A stretch of 64,000 nucleotides of DNA from Pseudosulfitobacter pseudonitzschiae (GCF_900129395.1 NZ_FQVP01000003.1:664084-728083); one strand, 5' to 3'. Numbered from the stretch's first letter, positions 36,518 to 45,075 are shown. Notes: generated by a model from the sequence alone, not told the origin. Translations and numbers: made by a program.

Positions 36518-36985
36518 CTATACCGCACCGTCGGCAATGATCGTAACCGGGTCAAGCCCCGCCTGCGCCATCGTCCGCGCCGAGGCGGTGTTGAACGCGG
36601 CATAGGTCACCCGGATGCGTTCTATGCCCGCGTCACGGCACTGCACCCGCATCTGCGCGATCAACGCCGCCGCGATCCCCTGACGGCGGTGCGCCGCGTC
36701 CACGCAAATGTGGTGCAGCACCGCGTGGTGCATGGCAGGTTTCAGAACCGAGGCCGCGCGCCGCTCCTCCTCATAGATCAGATAGCCGGTTGGCGCGGCG
36801 ATATCCCCAGCCACCAGCGCCGTCACCTGCGGTTGCGCCAGCCAGTCGCTCAGGAACCCGCGCAGCACCGAGGGCGCAGGCGTGGGCAGATAGTTTTGTG
36901 GCTGGTGCGCGACATGCAGGTCATGCACCTGCCGCGACAGTGGCTCCAGCACGGCGGCGCGGTCGGGGGGCAGGGTGGTGATCAT
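36518..36985 (-). CDS. GNAT family N-acetyltransferase
   Basis: 155 aa. The acetyl-CoA site is well kept: ICVDAAHRRQGIAAALIAQ near 90-108 with RRQGIA as the R/QxxGxG/A loop, and FNTASARTMAQAGLDP near 133 as the last helix. The first ATG of the frame is at 37012, but ATG 36985 gives the usual start and follows a GAGGATCACGCC-type site. Acceptor unknown. It is probably co-transcribed with DUF1272. Confidence 0.85.
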   Translation of the reverse strand: MITTLPPDRAAVLEPLSRQVHDLHVAHQPQNYLPTPAPSVLRGFLSDWLAQPQVTALVAGDIAAPTGYLIYEEERRAASVLKPAMHHAVLHHICVDAAHRRQGIAAALIAQMRVQCRDAGIERIRVTYAAFNTASARTMAQAGLDPVTIIADGAV

Positions 36986-37070
36986 GGCGTGATCCTCTTG
37001 GGATATGGACAAAGAAAAAGGGCCAGTCCTGCGACCAGCCCTTTCAAAAGAGGTTCTGTTGGAAAGCGCG

Positions 37071-37811
37071 TTATTCGCGGTTGCCGAACAGCTGCAGCAG
37101 GAACATGAACATGTTGATAAAGTCCAGATACAGGTTCAACGCACCCATGATCGCCGCTTTGCCCAGCCATTCGCTGTCCATTTGCGCCGCGTGCTGGATG
37201 TAGTCGTTCTTGATCTTCTGCGTGTCATAAGCGGTCAGACCGGCAAAGATCAGCACGCCCAGGATCGACACGGCGAACATGATCGCCGGCGATTGCAGGA
37301 AGATGTTGACGATCGAGGCCACCAGGATACCGATCACACCCATGATCAGGAACGAACCCCAACCCGAGATGTCTTTCTTGGTGGTGTAGCCCCACAGCGA
37401 CAGACCCGCGAAGGCGATCGAGGTGATCAGGAACACCTGCGCGATGGACATGCCGGTAAAGGCGACAAAGATCCAGCTCAGCGACAGGCCCATGACGGCC
37501 GCGAAGGCGTAGAAGAACAGTTGTGCGCCCGCCGCAGACAGACGGTTGATCGCGGCACCAAAGGCAAAAACCATGCCCAGCGGCGCGAACATCACGATCC
37601 AGCCCAGAATGTTGGGTTGCAGCGTCGCGGGATCACGGAAAATCCCCAACAGGTCGGGGTTCGACCCCACAGCCCATGCCACGAGGAATGTCAGCAACAT
37701 GCCCACGGACATGGTGCCGTAGACTTTGTTCATGTGGGCGCGAAGCCCGGCGTCGATCTCGGCAGAGCGTGTGCCAGCTGCTGCTGTCCGGATCGTGTTG
37801 ATGTCAGCCAT
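37071..37811 (-). CDS. Bax inhibitor-1/YccA family membrane protein
   Basis: 246 aa with seven predicted membrane helices (VGMLLTFLVAWAVG, IVMFAPLGMVFAFGAAI, LFFYAFAAVMGLSLSWIF, IAQVFLITSIAFAGLSL, FLIMGVIGILVASIVNIF, IMFAVSILGVLIFAGLTAY, MFMFLLQLFG). The family signature AYDTQKIKNDY near 192-202 carries the acidic residue proposed to form the pH-sensing latch of bacterial BI-1 channels (recalled). It likely modulates ion leakage or membrane protease FtsH. Single-gene unit. Confidence 0.92.
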   Translation of the reverse strand: MADINTIRTAAAGTRSAEIDAGLRAHMNKVYGTMSVGMLLTFLVAWAVGSNPDLLGIFRDPATLQPNILGWIVMFAPLGMVFAFGAAINRLSAAGAQLFFYAFAAVMGLSLSWIFVAFTGMSIAQVFLITSIAFAGLSLWGYTTKKDISGWGSFLIMGVIGILVASIVNIFLQSPAIMFAVSILGVLIFAGLTAYDTQKIKNDYIQHAAQMDSEWLGKAAIMGALNLYLDFINMFMFLLQLFGNRE

Positions 37812-37921
37812 TGAAAGCCTCCGTTTAAAACACTGATGATCCGCAGATTTCAGCCTGCGGCGTTAGGTGGTTTAAATATCGGGATGCATGGCCAAGGTTT
37901 CAAGTGTTTTCGGTGCGTTAT

Positions 37922-37940
37922 CGCCTGCTTTTTGCAGGCG
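37922..37940. terminator. Strong hairpin downstream of the DUF1127 gene
   Basis: Perfect stem CGCCTGC/GCAGGCG with a five-T loop, 31 bp past the DUF1127 stop on the minus strand. No U-run follows directly on the minus strand, so it may be a factor-assisted terminator or mRNA-stabilising hairpin. Confidence 0.5.
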
Positions 37941-37970
37941 ATCACCGAATGTTTTTTCCCGACGCAGGGA

Positions 37971-38186
37971 TTATTTTTTCCAGTTGGCCGGCACGTCCCA
38001 AACCGGGCGTGTGGCCTCTGCGTGCGCTTCTTGCGCGGTCACGCCGATATCGTCCAGCGCGGCGGCATCCAGTTGCGCCAGCGCGCGGCGCGACCGCCAC
38101 AGGCCCAGCAGGCTGGCACGGGTCGGGCCGGTCTGTTTGGTGGCTGTAAACAAGGTCGAACGGGCAATTGCATCTAACATTGTCAT
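37971..38186 (-). CDS. DUF1127 domain small protein
   Basis: 71 aa. The C-terminal half is the DUF1127 core: RASLLGLWRSRRALAQLDAAALDDIGVT read as LWRSRRAL and LDDIGVT near 29-50. Such small basic proteins bind RNA or regulate phosphate and carbon metabolism in some alphaproteobacteria. The ATG at 38186 follows AAGGAA and gives MTMLDAIA; the longer frame to 38267 would consume the promoter region. It is divergent from a LysR gene with dyads between them. Confidence 0.82.
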   Translation of the reverse strand: MTMLDAIARSTLFTATKQTGPTRASLLGLWRSRRALAQLDAAALDDIGVTAQEAHAEATRPVWDVPANWKK

Positions 38187-38213
38187 GAGAGTCTTTCCTT
38201 CATATCGAGTCAT

Positions 38214-38244
38214 GAAACATCGGGTTTCCATCAATTCTGTTGAT
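38214..38244. promoter_or_regulatory. Two dyads in the DUF1127/LysR divergent promoter
   Basis: GAAAC-N5-GTTTC at 38214-38228 is followed after one base by ATCAA-N5-TTGAT at 38230-38244. Both are perfect 5-bp arms and fit LysR-type T-N11-A recognition. They lie between the two starts (38186, 38314). Confidence 0.5.
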
Positions 38245-38313
38245 GTATATGCCAATTCATGTAACATTTTTAAAACGAATGTTTGTGCTGCGACATATCA
38301 AGGAGCTTGATGT

Positions 38314-39189
38314 ATGAGAAATCTGGACATTACCACGCTGCGGTCTTTCGCCGCTGTCGCCGAAACCGGGGGCGTGACCCGTGCGGCCGGATTCCTGCAT
38401 CTGACCCAATCGGCGGTGTCGATGCAGCTCAAGCGGCTTGAGGAAACGCTGGGGCTGGAACTGCTGGACCGCTCGGGGCGCACCATCGCGCTGACCTCGG
38501 CGGGCGAACAGTTGCTGGTCTACGCCAAACGTATGGTCGCGCTGAACGACGAGGTGATCGTGCGCCTGACCGATCAGGCCTTTGTCGGCCAGATCCGGCT
38601 GGGCGTGCCCCACGATATCGTCTACCCGGCGATCCCGCGTGTGCTGAAACAGTTCAACGCCGCTTTCCCGCGGGTGCAGGTGCATCTGATCTCCTGCTAC
38701 ACCAAGGCGTTGAAAGAGGATTTTGGCAAAGGCGAATGCGACCTGATCCTGACCACCGAAACCTATGTGGATGCGGGCGGCGAAACCCTCTGCGTCAAAC
38801 CCTTGTGCTGGTTGGGGGCACCCAACGGGTCGGCATGGCGGCAACGCCCGCTGAAACTGGCCTTTGGCCGCCATTGCACATTCCGCCCCCGTGTCATCGA
38901 ACGGCTGGACAAGGCAGGCATCGACTGGGACGTGATCGTGGAAACCGACAGCGACCGCACCATCGAGGCCACGGTCAGCGCCGACCTGGCCATCAACACC
39001 ATGCTCGAAGGCACCGAACCGCCGCATCTCGAGCGGATCGACCACGGCGGCCATCTGCCCGAACTGCCCGCACAGATGATCAACCTCTATGGGGCGACTA
39101 CATCAAAAAACGTGGTGCACGATGCGTTGGCGGACCTGTTGCGGCGGTCTTTCGGGGTCGAGGAGCAGGCCAGGCTGCGGGCTGTCTGA
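38314..39189 (+). CDS. LysR-family transcriptional regulator
   Basis: 291 aa. The N-terminal winged HTH is typical: TTLRSFAAVAETGGVTRAAGFLHLTQSAVSMQLKRLE (in parts; about 6-42) followed by ELLDRSGR. The effector domain begins near 92 with GQIRLGVPHDIV. The ligand is unknown. It probably controls the divergent DUF1127 gene and itself through the dyads at 38214-38244. A candidate GGAG-type site (AAGGAGCTTG) precedes the ATG. Confidence 0.92.
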   Translation: MRNLDITTLRSFAAVAETGGVTRAAGFLHLTQSAVSMQLKRLEETLGLELLDRSGRTIALTSAGEQLLVYAKRMVALNDEVIVRLTDQAFVGQIRLGVPHDIVYPAIPRVLKQFNAAFPRVQVHLISCYTKALKEDFGKGECDLILTTETYVDAGGETLCVKPLCWLGAPNGSAWRQRPLKLAFGRHCTFRPRVIERLDKAGIDWDVIVETDSDRTIEATVSADLAINTMLEGTEPPHLERIDHGGHLPELPAQMINLYGATTSKNVVHDALADLLRRSFGVEEQARLRAV

Positions 39190-39600
39190 TGCCTCTTGAA
39201 AGGTGAGGTGGCGGGGCAGAAATATACCTCAGGTTGAGCGCGCCGGCGCCCTGTCTGCCAGGTGAAAAGTCCGGCCTTCCGTTCCGGTATGTGCCATCAA
39301 AAAGTCAGATTTAACACCGTAGCGCAGTGTAAGTCACTGTCTGTCATGTGCGAATCATGGCAGCAAAAGGGCAGGCAGTGACAGGCTTTCTTTACCTAAG
39401 GTCACCTCAACCGCTGGAAGAAGGTCACCCCCGGAAATGACCATTTATTGTGTCCAATTGGTCAAAAACACCTTAAGTTGTATGCCGGGACAGTTGCTTT
39501 TAACCGTCAATCACGTATTTTCTTGGCTACAAAACTGTATGTGTGCGGTCCTGAATTTGAGTGCTTCGTTTTCAGTGCGGCGTGTTTTAGGAGGTATCAA
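39190..39600. other. Regulatory intergenic region ahead of XRE regulator
   Basis: About 410 bp without a credible gene. Direct repeats AAGGTCACC occur at 39398-39406 and 39421-39429 (23 bp apart), followed by the dyad TGACCA (39438-39443) / TGGTCA (39459-39464). The last 130 bp are AT-rich, as expected of a promoter and leader, and end with AGGAGGT before the GTG start at 39601. Confidence 0.5.
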
Positions 39601-39972
39601 GTGGCTCACAAAGTTGACGAGCATGTCGGGAAACGTATTCGCCAGCGTCGCTGGCTGATTGGCATGACCCAGCAAAAACTGGCAGAGATGGTTGGGATCA
39701 AATTCCAGCAAATCCAGAAGTACGAAACCGGTGCAAACCGTGTGAGCGCATCCCGCCTTTGGGATATCGGCGAGGCGATGGGCGTCAACGTCGGTTTCTT
39801 CTTCGAGGGTCTTGATGGCGCACAAAGCGGATCGGCCGCCAGCCGTTTCATCTCGGGCGACCTGCTCGAGGACAAGGACGCGATGGACCTGGTGCGGTGC
39901 TACTACGCCATTCCCCAGAACCAGCGCCGCCGCCTGTTTGAATTGGCCCGCGTTCTCAGCGACGTTGCATAA
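39601..39972 (+). CDS. XRE-family transcriptional regulator (SinR-like HTH)
   Basis: 123 aa with GTG start preceded by AGGAGGT. The HTH is KRIRQRRWLIGMTQQKLAEMVGIKFQQIQKYETGANRVSASRLWDIGEAM (in parts; about 11-60), followed by VNVGFFFEGL and a C-terminal helix ending RRRLFELARVLSDV. This form is conserved in Roseobacter-group genomes as a general XRE regulator. An open extension upstream to 39448 is not similar to the family. Target genes unknown; self-regulation through the upstream repeats is likely. Confidence 0.9.
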   Translation: MAHKVDEHVGKRIRQRRWLIGMTQQKLAEMVGIKFQQIQKYETGANRVSASRLWDIGEAMGVNVGFFFEGLDGAQSGSAASRFISGDLLEDKDAMDLVRCYYAIPQNQRRRLFELARVLSDVA

Positions 39973-40034
39973 ACCTCTGGGGCAGCCGGACGGATGCACT
40001 TGCTTTGCGTCGGGCAAACTGGCACCTCGGCATA

Positions 40035-40829
40035 ATGACACAGATACATGATGCCCTGCTGGACGTGGCGCAACAGATGGCCGATGCGGCCCGCGCGGCG
40101 ATCCTTCCCCATTTCCGCAACTCCGCGCTGACAGCCGAGAACAAGCTGGACGGCGGCTATGATCCCGTGACCATAGCCGACCGCGCCGCCGAAGAGGCGA
40201 TGCGCGCGGTGCTGGCCGACCTGCGCCCCGACGACTCCATTCTGGGCGAAGAGTTCGGCACGGTAGATGGCACCAGCGGCCTGACATGGGTGCTGGACCC
40301 CATCGACGGCACGCGCGGTTTCGTATCGGGCACGCCCACCTGGGGCGTCCTGATTGCCGTGGGCGGGCCAGACGGCCCCGAGATCGGCATCATCGACCAG
40401 CCCTATATCGGCGAACGGTTCATCGGCACACCCCAGGCCGCATGGCTCCACGGCCCCCAGGGGCAGGCACCCCTGCAGACCCGTGCCGCCCGTCCGCTGG
40501 CGCAGGCCACGGTCTTCACCACCTTCCCCGAGGTCGGCACCCCCGCCGACGCCGCCGCCTTTGCGGACGTGGCAAGCCGCGCGCGGCTGACGCGCTATGG
40601 CATGGACTGCTACGCCTATGCGCTGGTCGCGGCGGGGCAGGTCGATCTGGTGATCGAGGCGGGTTTGAACGCCTATGACATCCAGGCACCCATCGCGCTG
40701 ATTCAGGCGGCGGGCGGCATCGTCACCGACTGGCAGGGTGGCCCGGCCCACAACGGCGGGCGGGTGCTGGCCGCCGCCAACGCCGATATCCACGCCGAGG
40801 CGCTGGCCATCCTGGCGAAACACGCATGA
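40035..40829 (+). CDS. Inositol-monophosphatase-family phosphatase (histidinol-phosphatase HisN type)
   Basis: 264 aa. Lithium-sensitive phosphatase motifs are intact: GEEFG near 72-76 (metal Glu), LDPIDGTRGFVSG near 88-100 and AYDIQAPIALIQAAGG near 216-231. This pattern with DPVTIADR and a long GTP(T)W segment is closest to HisN-type histidinol-phosphate phosphatases, which complete histidine synthesis. Its stop overlaps the amidohydrolase start by 4 bp, so the two are coupled. Nucleotide or inositol phosphates remain possible substrates. Confidence 0.85.
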   Translation: MTQIHDALLDVAQQMADAARAAILPHFRNSALTAENKLDGGYDPVTIADRAAEEAMRAVLADLRPDDSILGEEFGTVDGTSGLTWVLDPIDGTRGFVSGTPTWGVLIAVGGPDGPEIGIIDQPYIGERFIGTPQAAWLHGPQGQAPLQTRAARPLAQATVFTTFPEVGTPADAAAFADVASRARLTRYGMDCYAYALVAAGQVDLVIEAGLNAYDIQAPIALIQAAGGIVTDWQGGPAHNGGRVLAAANADIHAEALAILAKHA

Positions 40830-42166
40830 CCGAGGTGCTGATACAGGGGGCCGACCACATCCTGACAATGGATGATGACCGCCGCGAGCTTTCCGGTGCC
40901 GACATCCTGCTGCGCGACGGACAGATTGCCGCCGTGGGGCAGGGGCTGACCACCACCGGCGAGACGGTGCAGGCACAGGGCTGTGTCGTCACCCCCGGCC
41001 TCGTGAACACGCACCACCACCTCTACCAGACGCTGACCCGCGCCGTGCCCGGCGGGCAGGACGCGCTGTTGTTTGGCTGGCTGAAAACGCTCTATCCGAT
41101 CTGGGCACGCTTCACCCCCGACCATATGTTCACCTCGGCGCAGGTCGGGCTGGCCGAACTGGCGCTCTCGGGCTGCACGCTGTCGTCGGATCACCTCTAC
41201 CTCTACCCCAACGGATCACGGCTCGAGGATACGATCCGCGCCGCCGCCGAACTGGGCCTGCGCTTTCACCCCACGCGCGGCGCGATGAGCATCGGCGAAA
41301 GCAAGGGCGGCCTGCCCCCCGACACCTTGGTCGAGGACGAGGCCGCGATCCTGAACGATTGCATCCGCGTGATCGACGCCTTTCACGATGCCGCCGAAGG
41401 GTCCATGTGCCGCGTCGGCGTCGCCCCCTGTTCACCCTTTTCGGTCAGCACCGAGCTGATGCGCGATGCGGCGCTGCTGGCGCGGGACAAGGGCGTGATG
41501 ATGCACACCCATCTGGCCGAAAACGAAGAGGACATCGCCTATAGCCTCGCAGCCTATGGCAAGCGCCCCGGCGCATATGCGCAGGACCTGGGCTGGGTCG
41601 GGCCGGATGTCTGGCACGCCCATTGCGTCAAACTGGACGCGTCCGAGCTTGACCTCTTCGCCCGCACCCGCACCGGCGTGGCGCATTGCCCGTGCTCGAA
41701 CTGCCGTCTGGGCAGCGGCATCGCACCGGTCCGTGCAATGCGCGATACAGGCGTGCCCGTGGGCCTTGGCGTCGACGGTTCGGCCAGCAACGACGCCGGC
41801 AATCTGGTGGCCGAGGCGCGTCAGGCCATGCTGTTGCAACGGGTTGCGAACGGGGCCGACGCCATGAGCGCGCGCGAAGCGCTCGAAATTGCCACCCGTG
41901 GCGGGGCCGATGTGCTGGGCCGTCCCGACTGTGGCCGCATCGCGGTGGGCAAACGCGCCGACCTCGCAATCTGGGACGTCAGCGGTATCGAAAGCGCAGG
42001 CAGCTGGGACCCGGCGGCGCTCTTGCTGGCGGGACCGACAGCCGTGCGCGACCTGTTTGTCGAAGGCCGCCAGATCGTGCGTGACGGACAGGTCACCACT
42101 CTGGACATGGGCGCGGTGATCGCGCGGCAGACCATGCTCGCCCGTCGGCTGCGGGACGCGTTGTAA
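40826..42166 (+). CDS. 8-oxoguanine deaminase-like amidohydrolase
   Basis: 446 aa metal-dependent amidohydrolase (ATZ/TRZ family). Metal ligands are visible: NTHHHLYQTLTRAVPGG (about 62-78), HTHLAENEEDI near 230, WHAHCVKLD near 265 and GVDGSASNDAGN near 312. The NTHHHLYQ and SNCRLGSGIAPVR elements match the 8-oxoguanine deaminase group (such as P. aeruginosa PA0142), which converts 8-oxoguanine to urate. Cytosolic. A 4-bp overlap couples it to the phosphatase. S-adenosylhomocysteine or guanine deaminase are the alternatives. Confidence 0.82.
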   Translation: MTEVLIQGADHILTMDDDRRELSGADILLRDGQIAAVGQGLTTTGETVQAQGCVVTPGLVNTHHHLYQTLTRAVPGGQDALLFGWLKTLYPIWARFTPDHMFTSAQVGLAELALSGCTLSSDHLYLYPNGSRLEDTIRAAAELGLRFHPTRGAMSIGESKGGLPPDTLVEDEAAILNDCIRVIDAFHDAAEGSMCRVGVAPCSPFSVSTELMRDAALLARDKGVMMHTHLAENEEDIAYSLAAYGKRPGAYAQDLGWVGPDVWHAHCVKLDASELDLFARTRTGVAHCPCSNCRLGSGIAPVRAMRDTGVPVGLGVDGSASNDAGNLVAEARQAMLLQRVANGADAMSAREALEIATRGGADVLGRPDCGRIAVGKRADLAIWDVSGIESAGSWDPAALLLAGPTAVRDLFVEGRQIVRDGQVTTLDMGAVIARQTMLARRLRDAL

Positions 42167-42204
42167 CGCGGCGAAAAGCCAAAGGCACGGTCGCCCCGCG
42201 CCGA

Positions 42205-42870
42205 TCAGACGCTCATCGCCAGAACGCGGCTGATCTGGGTCAACCCGCGCCCCGATTGGTCCATCCACGTATCGAACGCACCCTGAACCGCCCGCATCGC
42301 CCCTTTCGAGGTCGGGGCCTTGTCCACCACCCCCTCGGCCACCAGCCGCGCCACCACGTCGCGCGACAGGATGAAACTGTCCCGCCCCATGAACCGCATG
42401 GCATATTGCCCCGTCATGCCCCCCAACCGCGCCCCGCGCGTCTTGAGCATCTCCAGCAACCCGATGTAATCCCCCGACGGCCAACCGCCCAGCACCGCAC
42501 CCGCGCCGCCCTCGGCCCGCAACTCCAGCAGAAACGCCGCATTCTCGCGCACCGTGGCCAGCTTCGGTGCGTTGCGCACCACGCCCTTGTCCGCCATCAG
42601 CCGGTCGAACCAGTCGTCGTCCATCATCGCACAGGCGCCCACGTCAAAGCCCTTGAAGGCCGCCTCAAAGCCCTCCCATTTGGCCTCGATCACCTTCCAG
42701 TTGAACCCGGCCTGAAACACACAGCGCGTCATCTGGGACAGCCAGCGGTCCTCGGGGATCGCAGCCAGTGCCTGCGCAGACAGCGGACCATCGCCCAACA
42801 TTTCCTCCAGCGCCCCAGCGCCGCCCTTGCGCTCGGCGGCAATGTCGAAAATCTGGTGAAAATCCCGCAT
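42205..42870 (-). CDS. DNA-3-methyladenine glycosylase I family protein
   Basis: 221 aa. It belongs to the TAG-like HhH glycosylase family: FQAGFNWKVIEAKWEGFEAAF near 51-71, the helix-hairpin region and IVRNAPKLATVRENA-like VVRNAPKLATV near 94-104. The glycine-rich SRDVVARLVAEGVVDKAPTSK near 175 ends the domain. It excises 3-methyladenine from DNA. The ATG at 42870 shares a base with the stop of the upstream gene. A longer frame to 43020 would overlap that gene. Confidence 0.78.
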   Translation of the reverse strand: MRDFHQIFDIAAERKGGAGALEEMLGDGPLSAQALAAIPEDRWLSQMTRCVFQAGFNWKVIEAKWEGFEAAFKGFDVGACAMMDDDWFDRLMADKGVVRNAPKLATVRENAAFLLELRAEGGAGAVLGGWPSGDYIGLLEMLKTRGARLGGMTGQYAMRFMGRDSFILSRDVVARLVAEGVVDKAPTSKGAMRAVQGAFDTWMDQSGRGLTQISRVLAMSV

Positions 42871-43553
42871 CAGTCGCAAATGCCTTTCAGCTCGACTCCG
42901 TCCCACGGCATCCGCACATCGCTTTGGCGGCGGTCGGGCAGGGGGGCCACCGGCATCACCTGCGCGATCAGCGCGTGCAGCCGTTTCGTGCGCGGCGCGG
43001 TGGGGGCCAGCGCGCGACAACAGACGAATTCCTCGACGATCGAGCCTTGTTGTTCATATCCGTAATCGCCAAACTTCGGATTGCGCTCCAGATCGAACAG
43101 ATAGGGATCGGCCCCGCGTTCATGCTCCGACGCGGCCTTCAGCGGGGAATACCCCGTGGTCTTGCGGTTCTGCCATTGCCACACATGCGTCAGCTCGTGG
43201 CTCAGCAGCATCGCCGCGATCAGGCCGATCTTGTCGGGGTAGTCCGGCAGGTAATCGTCCAGATACCAATCCTCGTCGAACAGCACATGGTTGAACAGGG
43301 TGACCGCCGCAGGCTTGGCCGTGACCATCGCCGTGGTCGGCGGCGGCAGGATCAGCTCGCGACAGGTCGTGCGCGGCCGCGCCTTGCGCTGAAAGGTGAC
43401 CGAGCGCGTCGGCGCACCGTTCACCAGCCGCACCTTGGACGTGTCCAGCCCGGTCCCCAGAATGGTGTTCGAGAACGCCACTTCCGTCGGCGTCATCGGC
43501 CGACCACAAGCGGTCAGCAGCAGCAAAAAGGCGATTACAATGCGTGTTCTCAT
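42870..43553 (-). CDS. Lipoprotein with HELTH zinc-metalloprotease motif
   Basis: 227 aa. It begins MRTRIVIAFLLLLTACGRP, a clear lipoprotein signal with lipobox LTAC. Residues about 115-130 contain LLSHELTHVWQWQNR, an HExxH zinc motif, and a downstream Glu in ASEHERGADPY (about 142) may be the third ligand. It is therefore probably an envelope metalloprotease, but no family name is recognised. Its stop overlaps the TAG-like glycosylase start by one base. Confidence 0.72.
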   Translation of the reverse strand: MRTRIVIAFLLLLTACGRPMTPTEVAFSNTILGTGLDTSKVRLVNGAPTRSVTFQRKARPRTTCRELILPPPTTAMVTAKPAAVTLFNHVLFDEDWYLDDYLPDYPDKIGLIAAMLLSHELTHVWQWQNRKTTGYSPLKAASEHERGADPYLFDLERNPKFGDYGYEQQGSIVEEFVCCRALAPTAPRTKRLHALIAQVMPVAPLPDRRQSDVRMPWDGVELKGICD

Positions 43554-43609
43554 GCCCCAACTAAGGCGGCATTCGTGACCGCGGGCAAGGGGGTAAACCG
43601 CCCGCCGCC

Positions 43610-44110
43610 TTACTTTTTCTTGACGAACTGGGTCAGGATCACGATGCGCTGGCCCTCGACGCGGCCCTCGATGTGTTCGGGGTTGTCCATGACCAGCGAA
43701 ATCCCCCGCACGGGCGTGCCGCGTTTGGCGGTGAAATTCGCGCCCTTCACCGGCAGGTCCTTGATCAGCACCACGTTGTCGCCCACGGCCAGCGGCACCC
43801 CGTTGGCATCGCGGTGGCCGGTGTCGGCAGGCACATCCTGCGCCCAGGCCAGCGTGTCCTCGTCCAGATACAGCATGTCCAGCGCATCGCGCGCCCAGTC
43901 GGTGTCCAGCTTTTTCAGAATGCGGTACGCCAGCACCTGCACGGCGGGGTCCTCGGACCACATGGTCGACGACAGCGCGCGGAAATGGTCGGCCTGCGGC
44001 GCGTCCAGCTGTTCGGCGCAGGTCGCACAGATCGCCACGCGGCCCGTGGGGCCACCGGTCACGGTGGTGTCATTCAGCGGCGCGTCGGTGTCACACAGGG
44101 GGCAGGGCAT
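43610..44110 (-). CDS. PhnA/YjdM family protein
   Basis: 166 aa. The N-terminus is a zinc ribbon, CPLCDTDAP...CATCAEQL (about 3-35), and the C-terminus is the PhnA SH3-like domain, VGDNVVLIKDLPVKGANFTAKRGTPVRGI (in parts; about 107-135). The family was named for proximity to phosphonate genes but does not have a proven enzymatic function. The ATG at 44110 has GAGGAGA upstream; an earlier start would give a non-conserved leader. No phosphonate genes are nearby. Confidence 0.87.
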   Translation of the reverse strand: MPCPLCDTDAPLNDTTVTGGPTGRVAICATCAEQLDAPQADHFRALSSTMWSEDPAVQVLAYRILKKLDTDWARDALDMLYLDEDTLAWAQDVPADTGHRDANGVPLAVGDNVVLIKDLPVKGANFTAKRGTPVRGISLVMDNPEHIEGRVEGQRIVILTQFVKKK

Positions 44111-44217
44111 GGCGGTCTCCTCTTTTCCCTCGCTCTGCCACGGATCGCAGGGCAGGGACAGGGGAATGCCCGCCCGCGCCGTAAAAAGATGACCCATCAA
44201 TTATCTAATGTGTCGTT

Positions 44218-44628
44218 TCAGCCCGCACGCTTCGCGAAAGTGGCCGTCGCCAGCGCGATATCCTTGCCAGACGGGTGTGCCGTCAGCGTGCAGCGCGTGA
44301 ATATCGTGCCCTTGCCAGCCCGCGTGACCTCGGCCCGCGCGGTGATGCTGTCGCCGCTGCCGGGGCGCAGGAACTGCGTGTCCAGCGTGACGGTCGACAC
44401 CGGGATCATCGCGCCCGCGTGCCCCATGCACGCCAGCACCATCGCGGTATCGGCCAGCGTCGCCATGACCTGCCCCGACACAATCCCGCTCGCCCGCGCA
44501 ATATCAGCGGTGATCGGGATGGTCAGCGTGCAATGCTCCGCGTCAATCGAGGCAACGCGCGGCTGCAAGGCCAGCACCCAGGGGGCGAACATGGTATCAA
44601 GGATGTCTTGGGCAGCGGTGGGGGTCAT
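44218..44628 (-). CDS. PaaI-type hotdog thioesterase
   Basis: 136 aa. The hotdog-fold 4HBT core includes SGIVSGQVMATLADTAMVLACMG near 46-68, where the substitution of the usual HGG by SGQ is compensated by conserved D (LADTAM), and DTQFLRPGSGDSITARAEVTRAGKG near 83-107. Such enzymes hydrolyse aryl- or acyl-CoA. The start at 44628 fits the family; an open extension to 44700 runs into AT-rich DNA. It borders the low-GC cassette. Confidence 0.82.
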   Translation of the reverse strand: MTPTAAQDILDTMFAPWVLALQPRVASIDAEHCTLTIPITADIARASGIVSGQVMATLADTAMVLACMGHAGAMIPVSTVTLDTQFLRPGSGDSITARAEVTRAGKGTIFTRCTLTAHPSGKDIALATATFAKRAG

Positions 44629-44850
44629 CGGGGGTGTCCTGTGGTGGGGTTCCTTAGTTGAATTTTTCGATCGACTGTGCAACATTGGGTGAAATTTCAT
44701 TTAAGTGTATGTAAAAAATAGTAAATTTCATTAAACTTGCTTGTGCAAAGATTTTTTATTTGAAGTGTCGCTTGCTTTCATCTTTTATCTTTGTAGCGTA
44801 TGATTATCTTAGCAACCACGGCATCCAAATTATTTTCTTAGAGGGCTATG

Positions 44851-45075
44851 ATGAGCAGCAAGGGTCAGCACGTTGTCCCGAATGGCGGAAAGTGGAGCGT
44901 TCGTAAAGCGGGTGCTTCGCGTGCGACAGGGACGTACTCGACTCAAGGCGAGGCAATCCAAGAGGCACGCAAAATAGCAAAGAATCAAGGATCTGAACTC
45001 TACATCCACGGAAGGGATGGTCGAATCCGCGAACGGGATTCTTATGGTAATGACCCAAAACGTTCTAAAGGATAA
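44851..45075 (+). CDS. DUF2188 domain protein
   Basis: 74 aa. It shows the DUF2188 core: HVVPNGGKWSVRKAGASRATG near 6-26 and KIAKNQGSELYIHGRDGRI near 43-61, closing in RDSYGNDP. A small beta-alpha fold of unknown function, thought to occur in operons of varied type. GAGGG lies 5 bases before ATG 44851; ATG 44848 is possible. It sits in an AT-rich region and its stop is 2 bp from the start of the next gene, so the two form a unit. Confidence 0.82.
   Translation: MSSKGQHVVPNGGKWSVRKAGASRATGTYSTQGEAIQEARKIAKNQGSELYIHGRDGRIRERDSYGNDPKRSKG

Noticed and set aside
39448..39600. N-terminal extension of the XRE regulator
   Set aside because: The family start is the GTG at 39601, which follows AGGAGGT; the upstream part is the leader.
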